Positions 1-9,524 of a stretch of DNA of 64,000 nucleotides are shown here, piece by piece (position 1 is the first letter of the stretch; the number at the start of each line of letters is the position of its first letter). A model generated the notes under the pieces. It did no database searches. It was not told the origin of the DNA and saw only the letters and a program-made list of their open reading frames with translations. This stretch comes from Ferruginibacter sp. (GTDB lineage: Bacteria; Bacteroidota; Bacteroidia; Chitinophagales; Chitinophagaceae). The DNA lies in contig JAHBTN010000012.1 in assembly GCA_019638575.1 (NCBI GenBank), positions 1 to 64,000 of the forward strand, read 5' to 3'. A program made the translations under genes and the position numbers.

Positions 1-1511
1 TTATATTTCAAGCTAAAGCCCGATGCTTTCTTTTGCCAGTCATTAATGCTTTCCAATGCAGCCTTGGGGTCGGTAATGCCGGTGAACTTATATACTTCCA
101 CAGTGGCATTGCGTGCAGGGTTTGAAATGATATTTATACAGGCAGGGCTATAATACCTGTTGGGTTCCATCATTTCCCAATCGGCCGGGTACGCAAAATT
201 TACTACTCCATTAAAAGCTTTATACCCTTGTGGTATTTGTATTTCTTTTTGTTGAGTAGCAGGCGGGGGGGCTACAGGTGCAGTTTTGGTAATTGAAACT
301 TCAGTTTGTTTATCATCTTTTTTATCACCGGGCATTGTTTGTTCTACTGTTGGTGTAGGTGTACCGCCAAATGATGCAGCTATCTCATCTATCTTTTTTC
401 TAAGGAAATCATCGTCTTTCAGTTCAGGGGCTACAGCTCCTAGTTTTATATTTTCTCTTATGTCTATTACATTATATCTTTCATCTCCTTCCTGCAATTT
501 TTGTATAAAAGCTTCTTTATTATTCATGGCCATATCAAAGGCTTCGTCGGCGGTTTTACTGCCTCCAAGGCCTTCGCCGCCAATAGCAGTACTTTCAATA
601 GCATAATAGTTATTGTTCATCTTAAAGCCCGGGTAAGCATGGCCCGGAACCAGATAAATGACAGGGTCCATACCGGCATTGGCCATAATGCTGGCGTATA
701 ATAATGATAATTCGATACACAAACCGGTTTTGCCTGTAACAACTTCTCGTGGCATACGAATGTTTTGCACTATAGAATTTACATCATTAAAACTTTCGGG
801 TACACCACTTGTGCCACTATACACCATATGTGCAAGCAGGGTGGCATTATAAATGCCTTTTAAAAACCGTACACCTTCTGCTTCATTATTTCCTACACCG
901 GCGGTTTCGCCTTTTAATATTTTTTGTTGTATTTGCTGTGTATAATATTTTATTACGGGGTCGTTTGGTGTTACCAGGCAAGCCAGCAAGGGCACATTAT
1001 CGTAGTATTCTGCAGCAGTACGTATTTCATCGGCAGGTAAAAAATTATACATAAAAGAATTCCTGCTCTTAACAGTAATAGTAAAATTGTTTTCTATTGT
1101 TTTAATATTATCAGCTTTAATTACCAGTTTTACATTCTCTTTCGAATCAGTAGTTTTTTCGCCCATTTTATCAGGAAATTTTGGATAACAGTTTACTACC
1201 ACTGTTTGTCCTGCCAATACAAGGGGCATTTTCTCTGCAATTGTCCAATCGAGAAAATTGCTCATTTTATATTGTACTTCCACATTTTTTGCATCAACAT
1301 TGCTGGTATTTTTAATAATCATTTTAAAAAGAGAATATTTACCATCAAAAGCATCTTCGTTAGCATACACTTTATAAATTGAAGACATAATTACCGGGGG
1401 TGTGCTTATTTTAATATCCAACACAGCCGGTGCCAGGCGATTGTAAATGGGTTTAAAGAATACCATCCCTAACCCCACAAAAAATAAAATGTATGGAAGT
1501 ATTTTTCTCAT
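1..1511 (-). CDS. Transglutaminase-like protein, N-terminal membrane anchor (3' end cut by window)
   Basis: The reverse strand is open from an ATG at 1511 to the window edge, giving at least 503 residues with no stop. Residues 5-20 form a hydrophobic anchor or signal. About 30-150 look like an extracytoplasmic beta-rich domain. A transglutaminase-like core follows, with candidate triad Cys265 (in KTGLCIELS), His291 (in PGHAYPG) and Glu306 (in YYAIES). About 390-430 is a Pro/Thr/Lys-rich linker, then a second small domain begins and runs off the edge. Bacterial members of this fold may be cross-linking enzymes or proteases; the substrate cannot be told. It is divergent from the lipoprotein at 1710. 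The short forward-strand ORFs inside this interval are shadows. Confident in the gene and fold, not in activity. Confidence 0.75.
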   Translation of the reverse strand, partial: MRKILPYILFFVGLGMVFFKPIYNRLAPAVLDIKISTPPVIMSSIYKVYANEDAFDGKYSLFKMIIKNTSNVDAKNVEVQYKMSNFLDWTIAEKMPLVLAGQTVVVNCYPKFPDKMGEKTTDSKENVKLVIKADNIKTIENNFTITVKSRNSFMYNFLPADEIRTAAEYYDNVPLLACLVTPNDPVIKYYTQQIQQKILKGETAGVGNNEAEGVRFLKGIYNATLLAHMVYSGTSGVPESFNDVNSIVQNIRMPREVVTGKTGLCIELSLLYASIMANAGMDPVIYLVPGHAYPGFKMNNNYYAIESTAIGGEGLGGSKTADEAFDMAMNNKEAFIQKLQEGDERYNVIDIRENIKLGAVAPELKDDDFLRKKIDEIAASFGGTPTPTVEQTMPGDKKDDKQTEVSITKTAPVAPPPATQQKEIQIPQGYKAFNGVVNFAYPADWEMMEPNRYYSPACINIISNPARNATVEVYKFTGITDPKAALESINDWQKKASGFSLKY

Positions 1512-1655
1512 CAGTTAGAATTTGCACCTTTACAAGACTATAATTATTAAAAGTGAATATAAAATAATTATAGCAATTATCAAATATTCAATTTTTACTA
1601 TTTTGTTTTATTTATTTTCATAAATGTTAAAAAAAATTACAGTTGCTCTTTACAA

Positions 1656-1687
1656 TTGTTTACACAAATCGTAATTTGTTATATTTG
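1656..1687 (+). promoter_or_regulatory. Bacteroidota-type promoter for the lipoprotein at 1710
   Basis: A TATATTTG box (1680-1687) matches the -7 consensus TAnnTTTG, with TTG at 1656-1658 about 21 nt upstream as the -33 element. The start codon lies 22 nt downstream. Confidence 0.55.
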
Positions 1688-1709
1688 GAAATAAAAACAT
1701 AGCTGTTTA

Positions 1710-2630
1710 ATGAAATGCCAGTTTAAAATTTTACTATTAGCCGCAATTATATTTTGCGCTTGTAGCAAAGGAACATCTGATAAAGTTTCTGCTATTGACT
1801 CTACATTGTATACCGGCAAAAATGTAATTGATGAAAGCAGCGATGTTAAAATTGTTGATCCCAAAGGCGGCTCCTTTAATGATTATAATGGCAAAAACAG
1901 TAATCCGCCAAAACCCGAACAAAGATCGGCTTATGATGAAATGAAGAAAAAATACAAGAACCTGCTTGTTTTTCATGCCGCTGATACCATGCGTATTAAA
2001 AAATCATATATAGCCACGCTTGTATTAGGCAAAGACCAGATAATGGGCGATATGAAAAGTGAAGTGATGGAAAATGATTACAAACCAACCGACTCATTAT
2101 ATACAGATACAGCTATGGATTTTGGCTCTAAAATGAAGGCAAGGCTGATAGATATGAGTGGGGCCGAAAGCAAAGGGTTCATCATTGAACTTTTGGGCGG
2201 CGAAGAAGCTGCAACACAAAGCATTACCGAAAGAAGAAAAAAAGTAATATGGCAATGGAAGCTTACACCTCAAACTCCCGGCCTGCAAGAGCTTAGACTT
2301 TCTATCAATGTTATAGAACGCAATGGCGAAATGGTAAACCTGCCTGCAAAAAACATTTCGGTGATAATTTTTGCTGCAAACGAAACCATCCTGTCACAGG
2401 TAAAATCATTTTTTGATGAATATGGTAAATGGATACTGGCATCCATCATCATCCCCATTTTTGTTGCCTGGTTTACTACAAGAATGCGAAATAAAAGCAT
2501 GGACAAAGTTCAGCATAAAAAAGAACAAGCCCCGGCAACTAATTCAACAGCTACAGCAGATAAGCCGGTTGTACAAAATACATCTGCACCTGTAAACAAC
2601 GCAAGCCCTTCACCAGAAACTGAATTATAA
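1710..2630 (+). CDS. Lipoprotein with C-terminal transmembrane segment, unknown function
   Basis: 306 residues. The N-terminus is a lipoprotein-like signal (Lys-containing start, hydrophobic stretch, Cys16 and Cys18 near the expected lipobox). The middle (about 75-235) is a mixed alpha/beta domain I do not recognise. A single hydrophobic helix at about 241-257 is followed by a basic stop-transfer stretch and a low-complexity Ala/Pro/Thr/Asn tail. Lipid anchor plus TM helix suggests an envelope protein exposed to the periplasm. It is divergent from the transglutaminase-like gene with a 198-bp spacer, so the two could be co-regulated. No function is assigned. Confidence 0.7.
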   Translation: MKCQFKILLLAAIIFCACSKGTSDKVSAIDSTLYTGKNVIDESSDVKIVDPKGGSFNDYNGKNSNPPKPEQRSAYDEMKKKYKNLLVFHAADTMRIKKSYIATLVLGKDQIMGDMKSEVMENDYKPTDSLYTDTAMDFGSKMKARLIDMSGAESKGFIIELLGGEEAATQSITERRKKVIWQWKLTPQTPGLQELRLSINVIERNGEMVNLPAKNISVIIFAANETILSQVKSFFDEYGKWILASIIIPIFVAWFTTRMRNKSMDKVQHKKEQAPATNSTATADKPVVQNTSAPVNNASPSPETEL

Positions 2631-2662
2631 ACCGGTGATAAAATTTTACCCTTATTCTGTTT

Positions 2663-2670
2663 TACATTTG
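2663..2670 (+). promoter_or_regulatory. TAnnTTTG box upstream of ubiD-family gene
   Basis: TACATTTG ends 14 nt before the ATG at 2685. No convincing -33 element is seen. Confidence 0.4.
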
Positions 2671-2684
2671 TACAAACACTAGTA

Positions 2685-4523
2685 ATGTATTATCCATCAC
2701 TGGAAGCCTGTTTACTGCACCTTGAAAAAAACAATCAACTGATAAGGGTAACCGAAGAAGTTGACCCTTTTCTTGAAATGGCTGCCATTCATTTACGGGT
2801 ACATAAAAAAAATGGGCCGGCCATACTATACGAAAATGTAAAAGGATGCAGGTACAGGGCAGCCTCTAATATTTTTGGTACACTGCAAAGAAGTGAATTC
2901 ATATTTAAGGATACATTTGAAAATATTCAAAAACTAATTGCAATAAAAAATAATCCGGTAAAAGCAATAAAGCAGCCTTTTAGCAATTTAAGTGTTGGCA
3001 TGGCTGCATTAAAAGCTATTCCTAAAAAAAATGCAGCCGTAAAGCCTGTTTTATACCAGGAAATTAAAATCAGCGATCTTCCTCAAATACAACACTGGCC
3101 TAAAGATGGCGGCGCATTTATTACATTGCCACAAGTATATACCGAAGATATTGACAAACCCGGCATAACTAATGCCAACCTGGGTATGTACCGCATTCAG
3201 TTATCGGGCAATGAATATTTATTAAATGAAGAAGTTGGATTGCATTATCAATTGCACCGTGGCATTGGCATACACCAAACTAAGGCTAATAAAAAAGGAC
3301 AGCCGTTAAAAGTAAGTGTATTTGTTGGCGGGCCACCGGCACATAGTGTGGCTGCAGTAATGCCATTGCCCGAAGGTATAAGTGAAACAACATTTGCCGG
3401 CGTTTTGGGTGGCCGCAGGTTCAGGTATTGTTACCGGGATGGATTTTGTATTAGTACCGATGCTGATTTTGTGATTACCGGTTTTGTTTATCCTAACGAA
3501 AACAAACCCGAAGGGCCTTTTGGCGATCACCTGGGTTATTATAGCCTTACACATGATTTCCCGGTGATGAAAGTGCATAAAGTTTATGCCCGCAAAAATG
3601 CCATTTGGCCTTTTACAGTAGTTGGCCGTCCGCCGCAGGAAGACACAAGTTTTGGTCAACTGATTCATAAGTTAACAGGCAAAGCCATACAACAGGAAAT
3701 ACCCGGGCTTAAAGAAATTCATGCAGTTGATGCTGCCGGAGTGCATCCATTATTACTGGCTGTGGGCAGCGAAAGATATACGCCTTATTCGCCGGCGAAA
3801 CAGCCTGCAGAAATTTTAACCATTGCCAATCATATACTGGGAACTGGGCAATTAAGTCTTGCCAAGTTTTTATTTATTACGGCTGATGAAAAACAACAAA
3901 TAAGCGCTGCCGATATCCCATCTTTTTTAAAATATTTTTTGCAACGCATAAATTTAGAAAGAGATATTCATTTTCAAACCAACACAACCATTGATACACT
4001 CGACTATTCGGGCGAAGGATTAAACAGCGGCAGTAAAGTGGTGCTGGCAGCTTATGGTGATGTTATGAGGGAGCTGGCAACAGAAATACCGGCAATATTA
4101 AATAACCTGCAGGCATTTGAAAAACCTGCAATGATTATGCCAGGCGTAGTTGCCCTGCAGACAAATAAATTTGTAAACTATAATACTGTCATTGAAGAAA
4201 TGGAATTGCTGAATAAACAATGTTTATCGCAAACAAAAGCGTTGCAACAGTTAGCTTTTTTAATCATTTGCGATGACACCGATTTCATCTGTAAAAGCCT
4301 TAATAATTTTTTATGGGCAACTTTTACACGCTGCAACCCTTCGCACGATATGCATGGCATTGATAGTTTTACAGAAAACAAACACTGGGGATGCAAAGGC
4401 CCTTTAATTTTTGATGCCCGAATAAAACCTCATCATGCACCACCGCTTGAAAAAAATGATACTATAGAAAAAAGAGTTGACAGGCTGTTTGAAAAAGGCG
4501 GCAGTTTGTATAAACTGGCTTAA
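2685..4523 (+). CDS. UbiD-family (de)carboxylase
   Basis: 612 residues, a usual length for Bacteroidota UbiD homologues. It carries the family signature around EGPFGDHLGYYS and the following RPPQEDTSFG segment. UbiD enzymes need prenylated FMN, made by UbiX, and (de)carboxylate aromatic or unsaturated acids. Homologues of this length are often annotated as menaquinone-biosynthesis decarboxylases, but the substrate here is not proven. No ubiX is in the window. It is a monocistronic-looking gene convergent with glnS, the two stop codons being 3 nt apart. Confidence 0.85.
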   Translation: MYYPSLEACLLHLEKNNQLIRVTEEVDPFLEMAAIHLRVHKKNGPAILYENVKGCRYRAASNIFGTLQRSEFIFKDTFENIQKLIAIKNNPVKAIKQPFSNLSVGMAALKAIPKKNAAVKPVLYQEIKISDLPQIQHWPKDGGAFITLPQVYTEDIDKPGITNANLGMYRIQLSGNEYLLNEEVGLHYQLHRGIGIHQTKANKKGQPLKVSVFVGGPPAHSVAAVMPLPEGISETTFAGVLGGRRFRYCYRDGFCISTDADFVITGFVYPNENKPEGPFGDHLGYYSLTHDFPVMKVHKVYARKNAIWPFTVVGRPPQEDTSFGQLIHKLTGKAIQQEIPGLKEIHAVDAAGVHPLLLAVGSERYTPYSPAKQPAEILTIANHILGTGQLSLAKFLFITADEKQQISAADIPSFLKYFLQRINLERDIHFQTNTTIDTLDYSGEGLNSGSKVVLAAYGDVMRELATEIPAILNNLQAFEKPAMIMPGVVALQTNKFVNYNTVIEEMELLNKQCLSQTKALQQLAFLIICDDTDFICKSLNNFLWATFTRCNPSHDMHGIDSFTENKHWGCKGPLIFDARIKPHHAPPLEKNDTIEKRVDRLFEKGGSLYKLA

Positions 4524-4526
4524 CCA

Positions 4527-6188
4527 CTAGTTCTTCTTTACTTCTTTAGCCCATGCATCTTTTAAAGTAACAGTACGGTTAAACACCAGTTTGCCTGGGG
4601 TTGCATCTTTATCAAGATAAAAATAACCTTTGCGAATAAATTGATACCGTTTTTCAAAATCAGCATCTTGCAGCGAAGGCTCAACATAAGCATTGCTTAT
4701 TACCTGCAATGAATTTTTATTGATGGTATCTTTAAAATCGCCTTCTTCGGCCAATGGGTTTTCTGAAGTGAAGAGCCTGTCGTACAATCGAACTTCTGCA
4801 TTGATTGCATGTGCGGCACTTACCCAGTGAATAGTTCCTTTTACCGCAATGCCACTTGTATCGCTGCCACTTTTACTTTCGGGAATGTAAGAGCAATGCA
4901 CTTCTTTAATATTGCCATCAGCATCTTTAATAAAGTTTTCGCATTTAATAATATAAGCGCTTTTTAAACGAACCATAGTACCGGGGGCCAGCCTGAACCA
5001 TTTTTTTACCGGTACCTCCATAAAATCTTCCCTTTCTATCCAAAGCTCTTTACCAAAATGCAATTTTCTTTTTCCCATATTTTCATCGGGGCCATTTTCA
5101 CTATAAAGCTCTTCGGTTTTTCCCTCTTCATAATTTGTTATGATAAGTTTTACAGGGTCAAGCACAGCCATCACCCTCAAAGCAGTTAGGTTTAACTCTT
5201 CACGCAGGCAAAACTCCAATAAGCCCAGATCGATAAAGTTTTCCCGCTTGGCGACACCAATTTTTTCGCAAAAAGTGCGTATGCTGCCCGGTGTGTAACC
5301 TTTGCGCCTAAAAGCGCTCAGCGTAGGCATGCGTGGGTCATCCCATCCATTTACATGGCCTTCGTATACAAGTTGCAGCAGCTTTCTTTTACTCATCACG
5401 GTATATGTCATGTTCAGCCTTGCAAATTCATATTGGTGCGATGGATAAATTTCCAGTTTCTCAATCAGCCAGTCGTACAGCTCACGGTGAGGCACAAACT
5501 CCAGGGTACAAATGGAGTGAGTGATTTGCTCAATACTATCACTTTGGCCATGTGCAAAATCGTACATGGGGTATATACACCATTCATCTGCAGTACGGTG
5601 ATGGTGGGCATGCTTTATCCTGTAAATGATAGGATCCCTCATCAGCATATTGGTATGCTTCATATCTATCTTTGCCCGCAAAACTTTTTCGCCATCTTTA
5701 TATTTACCAGCTTTCATTTCGGCAAACAAAGCTAGGTTCTCTTCAATGCTGCGATTGCGGTATTTATTTTCTTTTCCCGGTTCGGTAGGAGTGCCTTTCA
5801 TGGCGGCAATTTCTTCGGCCGTTGAATCATCTACATAAGCCAATCCTTTTTTTACCAGGTCAACGGCAAACTGGTAAAGTTTGCCAAAATAATCAGAAGT
5901 GTATAATTCTTGGGCCCAGGTAAAACCAAGCCAGCGTATATCGTCTTTAATACTTTCTACATATTCTGTTTCTTCGGTTACAGGATTGGTATCATCAAAA
6001 CGCAGGTTGGTTTTGCCCCCATATTTAATGCCTAATCCAAAATTTAAACAAATTGATTTTGCATGGCCTATATGCAGGTACCCGTTTGGCTCGGGAGGAA
6101 AACGGGTGAGAATACTTTTGTACTTACCGGTTTTTAAATCTTCCTCTATGATTTCCTCAATAAAGTTGAGGCTTTTTTCTTCGCTCAT
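4527..6188 (-). CDS. glnS: Glutaminyl-tRNA synthetase
   Basis: Class I synthetase of 553 residues charging tRNA-Gln. The HIGH motif is at residues 39-42 (after PPEPNGYL) and the KMSKS-like motif reads VMSKR near residue 265. The C-terminal half is the beta-barrel anticodon-binding region of GlnRS. The frame is open further upstream to 6233, but I place the start at MSEEK (6188), because a TAAATTTG promoter box lies at 6206-6213, inside that extension, and the extension does not resemble the family N-terminus. A GlnRS implies direct charging of tRNA-Gln. Confidence 0.95.
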   Translation of the reverse strand: MSEEKSLNFIEEIIEEDLKTGKYKSILTRFPPEPNGYLHIGHAKSICLNFGLGIKYGGKTNLRFDDTNPVTEETEYVESIKDDIRWLGFTWAQELYTSDYFGKLYQFAVDLVKKGLAYVDDSTAEEIAAMKGTPTEPGKENKYRNRSIEENLALFAEMKAGKYKDGEKVLRAKIDMKHTNMLMRDPIIYRIKHAHHHRTADEWCIYPMYDFAHGQSDSIEQITHSICTLEFVPHRELYDWLIEKLEIYPSHQYEFARLNMTYTVMSKRKLLQLVYEGHVNGWDDPRMPTLSAFRRKGYTPGSIRTFCEKIGVAKRENFIDLGLLEFCLREELNLTALRVMAVLDPVKLIITNYEEGKTEELYSENGPDENMGKRKLHFGKELWIEREDFMEVPVKKWFRLAPGTMVRLKSAYIIKCENFIKDADGNIKEVHCSYIPESKSGSDTSGIAVKGTIHWVSAAHAINAEVRLYDRLFTSENPLAEEGDFKDTINKNSLQVISNAYVEPSLQDADFEKRYQFIRKGYFYLDKDATPGKLVFNRTVTLKDAWAKEVKKN

Positions 6189-6205
6189 TATTTTATTTTG
6201 AATGG

Positions 6206-6213
6206 CAAATTTA
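6206..6213 (-). promoter_or_regulatory. TAnnTTTG box of glnS
   Basis: TAAATTTG on the minus strand, 17 nt before the ATG at 6188. A TTTG lies 17 nt further upstream, slightly short of the usual spacing. The box helps choose the downstream glnS start. Confidence 0.45.
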
Positions 6214-6282
6214 CAAAAAGAACCGGCAGGCAAAAATCTTTTGCAGTTTATGCAAAGACATGTTTTTTATTGAGCAGGAAAT

Positions 6283-6726
6283 CTATTGTTGTTTCTTCAA
6301 TTCTTCCAGCATTAAAATAATCTTGTCTAGTTTTTCAGTTTCAATTTTACTTAATTGAATCTGCAGTGATTCAATTTCTTTTTTTGCCTCCAGGTTGGTA
6401 TCATAATCGGCCTGTGCCTGCAGCCTGTCTCTTTCGCTCTGGCGGTTTTGCGCCATCATAATAACAGGCGCCGCATAAGCGGCCTGTGTTGAAAAAAGCA
6501 GGTTTAGCAAAATGAAGGGGTAGGGGTCCCAATGATGAAAATAAGCTACCACATTTAATATCATCCAGGCCAAAACAAAAATAGTTTGCCAGATGATGAA
6601 TGTCCAGGAGCCCATGCCTTTTGCAACCTTATCGGCAATACGTTGCCCAATGGTTAATTCTGCACGGTGTTTATCAAGCCAGGTTCTTGCTGTCCTGGTT
6701 TTTTCTGCAATAGATTTTAATAACAT
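6283..6726 (-). CDS. DUF1003 membrane protein
   Basis: 147 residues with the DUF1003 pattern: a GSWTFIIWQ segment opening the first TM helix (about 40-62), a second TM helix (about 68-88), then the conserved APVIMMAQNRQSERDR stretch. The C-terminus (about 105-147) is a charged coiled coil. It is a two-helix inner-membrane protein of unknown function, sometimes linked by others to divalent-cation transport without firm proof. It lies below the desaturase and behind that gene's terminator, so it probably has its own promoter. Confidence 0.85.
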   Translation of the reverse strand: MLLKSIAEKTRTARTWLDKHRAELTIGQRIADKVAKGMGSWTFIIWQTIFVLAWMILNVVAYFHHWDPYPFILLNLLFSTQAAYAAPVIMMAQNRQSERDRLQAQADYDTNLEAKKEIESLQIQLSKIETEKLDKIILMLEELKKQQ

Positions 6727-6751
6727 TTGCCGTTTTTTTTCTTAAATAAAA

Positions 6752-6792
6752 AGCCTTTTTATAATTACATAAATGTAATTAATAAAAAGGCT
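6752..6792 (-). terminator. Hairpin terminator of the desaturase gene
   Basis: AGCCTTTTTAT (6752-6762) pairs with ATAAAAAGGCT (6782-6792), with an inner ATTACAT/ATGTAAT stem. It begins 24 nt after the desaturase stop and shields DUF1003. Confidence 0.6.
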
Positions 6793-6815
6793 GGAAATTT
6801 ATATATAAAAGCTGT

Positions 6816-7886
6816 TTACGCTCTTCCCATGTTTCTTAAATGCACAGCATGAGAAACAATGGCATGGCGCATGCGCCTGTATTCGATATATTTTATGCCA
6901 TATTCCTGGCAAGTTTGTTTTATTATTTTGCTGATGGCAGGGTAGTGGATGTGCGATATTTTTGGAAAAAGATGATGCTCAATCTGGAAATTCAATCCAC
7001 CAACAAGCCATGATATGAGTTTGTTTTTGGTTGCAAAATTTGCTGTTGTTTCTATTTGATGAATAGCCCACTCATTTTCGATGCGGTTGATATCGGCTTC
7101 CGGCACCGGGAAAGCAGTTTCTTCAACCGTATGTGCCAGTTGAAAAACGATGCTTAATACAAAGCCTGCAAACATGGCAATAATTAAAAAGCCAATCAGC
7201 CATTTTACAAAACCAAGTAACATAATCGGCAACACAATCATCATAAAATAATAACCTGCTTTAGCTACCCAAAATGCGATATGCTCAAATGTGCTCATTT
7301 TTTTTATAGGCACTATGCCAACTTTTTTACTGAAATATTTACGAAAGTCGGACTCGAACACCCAAACCAGCAGCAACAGTGTATATAAGAACCAAACATA
7401 AATATGCTGAAACCGGTGTATGAAATATTTCTTTTGCGAACTGCACATCCTCAGCATGGGTTTTATTTCAATGTCATCATCCACACCATCAATATTTGTG
7501 TAGGTATGGTGTATGATGTTGTGTTTATTGTTCCACATAATGCCGCTTGCGCCAAGTGCATTTACAGAGTAGGCTGCAATTTTATTCCAAAATTTACTTT
7601 TGCTAAAACTACCATGACTACCATCGTGCATAACATTAAAACCTATTGAAGCTGTTAAACCTCCCAATGCAAAACATTCCAATATGGCTATCCAGTTTGC
7701 CGGTGTAAAAAACAATACATGTATGTACAGGGCAATGTACAGCGACCATAATAATACTGCCTTAAAATAAAGGCTGAAATTACCATGCACCGATTTTTTT
7801 GTTTCTACAAAATAATCGTTCACTCTTTTTTTAAGCTCCTGGTGAAAAGTTGATCCTTTAACATTTAAGAATTTTGGTGTAGCCAT
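6816..7886 (-). CDS. Membrane fatty-acid desaturase (front-end/linoleoyl-CoA-like)
   Basis: 356 residues, di-iron membrane desaturase. All three histidine boxes are visible: HDGSH (87-91), HNIIHH (122-127) and QIEHH (301-305). The Gln in the third box is typical of the delta-5/delta-6 front-end group. Hydrophobic pairs at about 42-82 and 155-250 fit four TM helices. No fused cytochrome b5 domain is present, so electrons come from a separate carrier. It probably introduces double bonds into membrane acyl chains. It follows bshB1 by 28 bp on the same strand and may be co-transcribed. Confidence 0.88.
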   Translation of the reverse strand: MATPKFLNVKGSTFHQELKKRVNDYFVETKKSVHGNFSLYFKAVLLWSLYIALYIHVLFFTPANWIAILECFALGGLTASIGFNVMHDGSHGSFSKSKFWNKIAAYSVNALGASGIMWNNKHNIIHHTYTNIDGVDDDIEIKPMLRMCSSQKKYFIHRFQHIYVWFLYTLLLLVWVFESDFRKYFSKKVGIVPIKKMSTFEHIAFWVAKAGYYFMMIVLPIMLLGFVKWLIGFLIIAMFAGFVLSIVFQLAHTVEETAFPVPEADINRIENEWAIHQIETTANFATKNKLISWLVGGLNFQIEHHLFPKISHIHYPAISKIIKQTCQEYGIKYIEYRRMRHAIVSHAVHLRNMGRA

Positions 7887-7914
7887 AGTTTATTTTTTTT
7901 CAGAATAGCAATTG

Positions 7915-8646
7915 TTATGTATCAAGTTTAATAAATGCATCAAAATTTTTAAGCCCCGGTGTTTTTTCGGTTATAAATCCTTCGGCATATTTTACTCCAA
8001 TCATTTTGCCAAACCATTTGTGCCGGTAAATAACACTGTCTAAAAAATCGGGTGTAGAAATATATGTTTGCGGCCCATTGGCAGGCTGTTCTGTATGAAA
8101 CTGTGTTTTGTATGCTTTTATTGCGTCAATCTTCTGTTCAAAAACATCTGTTATATCAATTACAAAATCCGGTTTCAGCATCCTGTCCTGTATATATCTA
8201 AAAACATATTTAGGCCGCCATGCATGTTGAACTTCATTTTCAAAAACAGTTTCAATCTTTCTTAATCCCGATAAAAATGCAGCATTTGCAACAAGTTTCG
8301 ACGACCGGCCATGATCGGGGTGCCTGTCTTCGGGCGCATTGCATAAAATTATTTCGGGCTTATATTGCCTTATTACACTTATTATTTTACGCTGATGTGC
8401 TTCATCATTTTTAAAAAAGCCGTCAGCCATCAGTAAATTCTTCCGCACATCTACACCTAAAATAGCGGCAGCTTCGGTGGCCTCAGCCTGCCTAGTTTCG
8501 GCTGTTCCTCTTGTACCTAATTCGCCTGCCGTTAAATCTATAATGCCTGTATTTTTCCCGTTCTTTTTTTCAACAAGTAATACGCCACTGCAACTTAATT
8601 CCACATCATCGGGATGTACCCCAAAAGCCATAACATCTAACTTCAT
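7915..8646 (-). CDS. bshB1: Bacillithiol biosynthesis deacetylase BshB1
   Basis: 243 residues of the PIG-L/LmbE Zn-dependent deacetylase family. The metal/catalytic motif HPDDVE is at 11-16, and a second metal ligand region reads RHPDHGRS (about 108-115). The opening (MKLDVMAFGVHPDD) and length match BshB1, which deacetylates N-acetylglucosaminyl-malate to GlcN-malate in bacillithiol synthesis. bshA and bshC are not in the window. It lies upstream of the desaturase on the same strand. Confidence 0.92.
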   Translation of the reverse strand: MKLDVMAFGVHPDDVELSCSGVLLVEKKNGKNTGIIDLTAGELGTRGTAETRQAEATEAAAILGVDVRKNLLMADGFFKNDEAHQRKIISVIRQYKPEIILCNAPEDRHPDHGRSSKLVANAAFLSGLRKIETVFENEVQHAWRPKYVFRYIQDRMLKPDFVIDITDVFEQKIDAIKAYKTQFHTEQPANGPQTYISTPDFLDSVIYRHKWFGKMIGVKYAEGFITEKTPGLKNFDAFIKLDT

Positions 8647-8813
8647 ACTTTATTGAAAATTATTGGCGCAAGTTATATCATTTTAACCTACTTACCCATA
8701 TCAATTATATGACTTCAATCAGGATTAACACACTTATTCACATCAAAATTGTTAAAGTGTATAAAATTGTAATTATTTAAGAAAATAAATGAAGATGAAT
8801 GTAATTAAAAAAC

Positions 8814-9482
8814 TTAATTAATAATTGCAGAAGCATAAATACGATTAGTATTATACCTGTATCCATAGGTTTGGCAAACTTCTTTTAAAATCATTTCCAT
8901 TTCTCTTTCATCGCCAAAAGCATCGTAAGGTTGTTTTAAATTGCTGCTGAAAAAAAATGCGATGGTTTGATAAAACCTTGCAGTAAAGCCGCCTTTATAT
9001 TCTTTGATAATTTCGTAACAGTTATTGCCTGTTTCACGGTTAATAAGTTTCATCAGCACTTTACCCTGGTAAATAGATAAATTGGTGAGTGGCTGTGTAA
9101 ATTCTTTTTTCAATTCCTTTTCCCTGCTTTTGATAATTTCTTTACGTTCGGCCTTATCAGATACGCCAATAAGTTTTGCATTTATTTCGTTCATCACCTG
9201 TCCCGAACGAACGGCATAAGGATAAGTTACAATAATTGCATTGCGTAGCCTCGTCCATTTGGCACGCAACTCCTGGTTACCATCGGCAATACGGGCATAC
9301 ATTTCTACGGGGAATAATGTTTTAGCTTCAATGGTATCGCCATCATATACTACGGCATAAGTTGTAAGCGTATCATTAATTCCTTTTTGCTGGGCAAAAG
9401 CTGTATACTTACCTGCACCAAGCATAAGCATAAACAGAATTATGCTTTTTTTAAAACCCACTAAATGCTTTTGCCTTTGCAT
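8814..9482 (-). CDS. DUF4294 exported protein
   Basis: 222 residues with a signal peptide ending near AFAQQ (about 30). The rest matches the Bacteroidota-restricted DUF4294 family: YDGDT opening strand, a helical middle with conserved aromatic positions, and the late FYQTIAFFF segment. Function unknown; predicted periplasmic. On the minus strand TAAATTTA ends 4 nt before the ATG, a near-match to the promoter box in the same position seen at three other genes here. Divergent from the small lipoprotein at 9525. Confidence 0.8.
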   Translation of the reverse strand: MQRQKHLVGFKKSIILFMLMLGAGKYTAFAQQKGINDTLTTYAVVYDGDTIEAKTLFPVEMYARIADGNQELRAKWTRLRNAIIVTYPYAVRSGQVMNEINAKLIGVSDKAERKEIIKSREKELKKEFTQPLTNLSIYQGKVLMKLINRETGNNCYEIIKEYKGGFTARFYQTIAFFFSSNLKQPYDAFGDEREMEMILKEVCQTYGYRYNTNRIYASAIIN

Positions 9483-9524
9483 ATTGTAAATTTACAGGTA
9501 CAGACCAATAATTAATGCAGATAG

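Noticed and set aside
286-1054. Four forward-strand ORFs of 64-106 residues
   Set aside because: They lie inside the reverse-strand transglutaminase-like gene, which has a coherent domain structure; these are shadows.
6188-6233. Longer N-terminus of GlnRS from 6233
   Set aside because: A TAAATTTG promoter box lies within this extension and the extra residues do not look like the family start.
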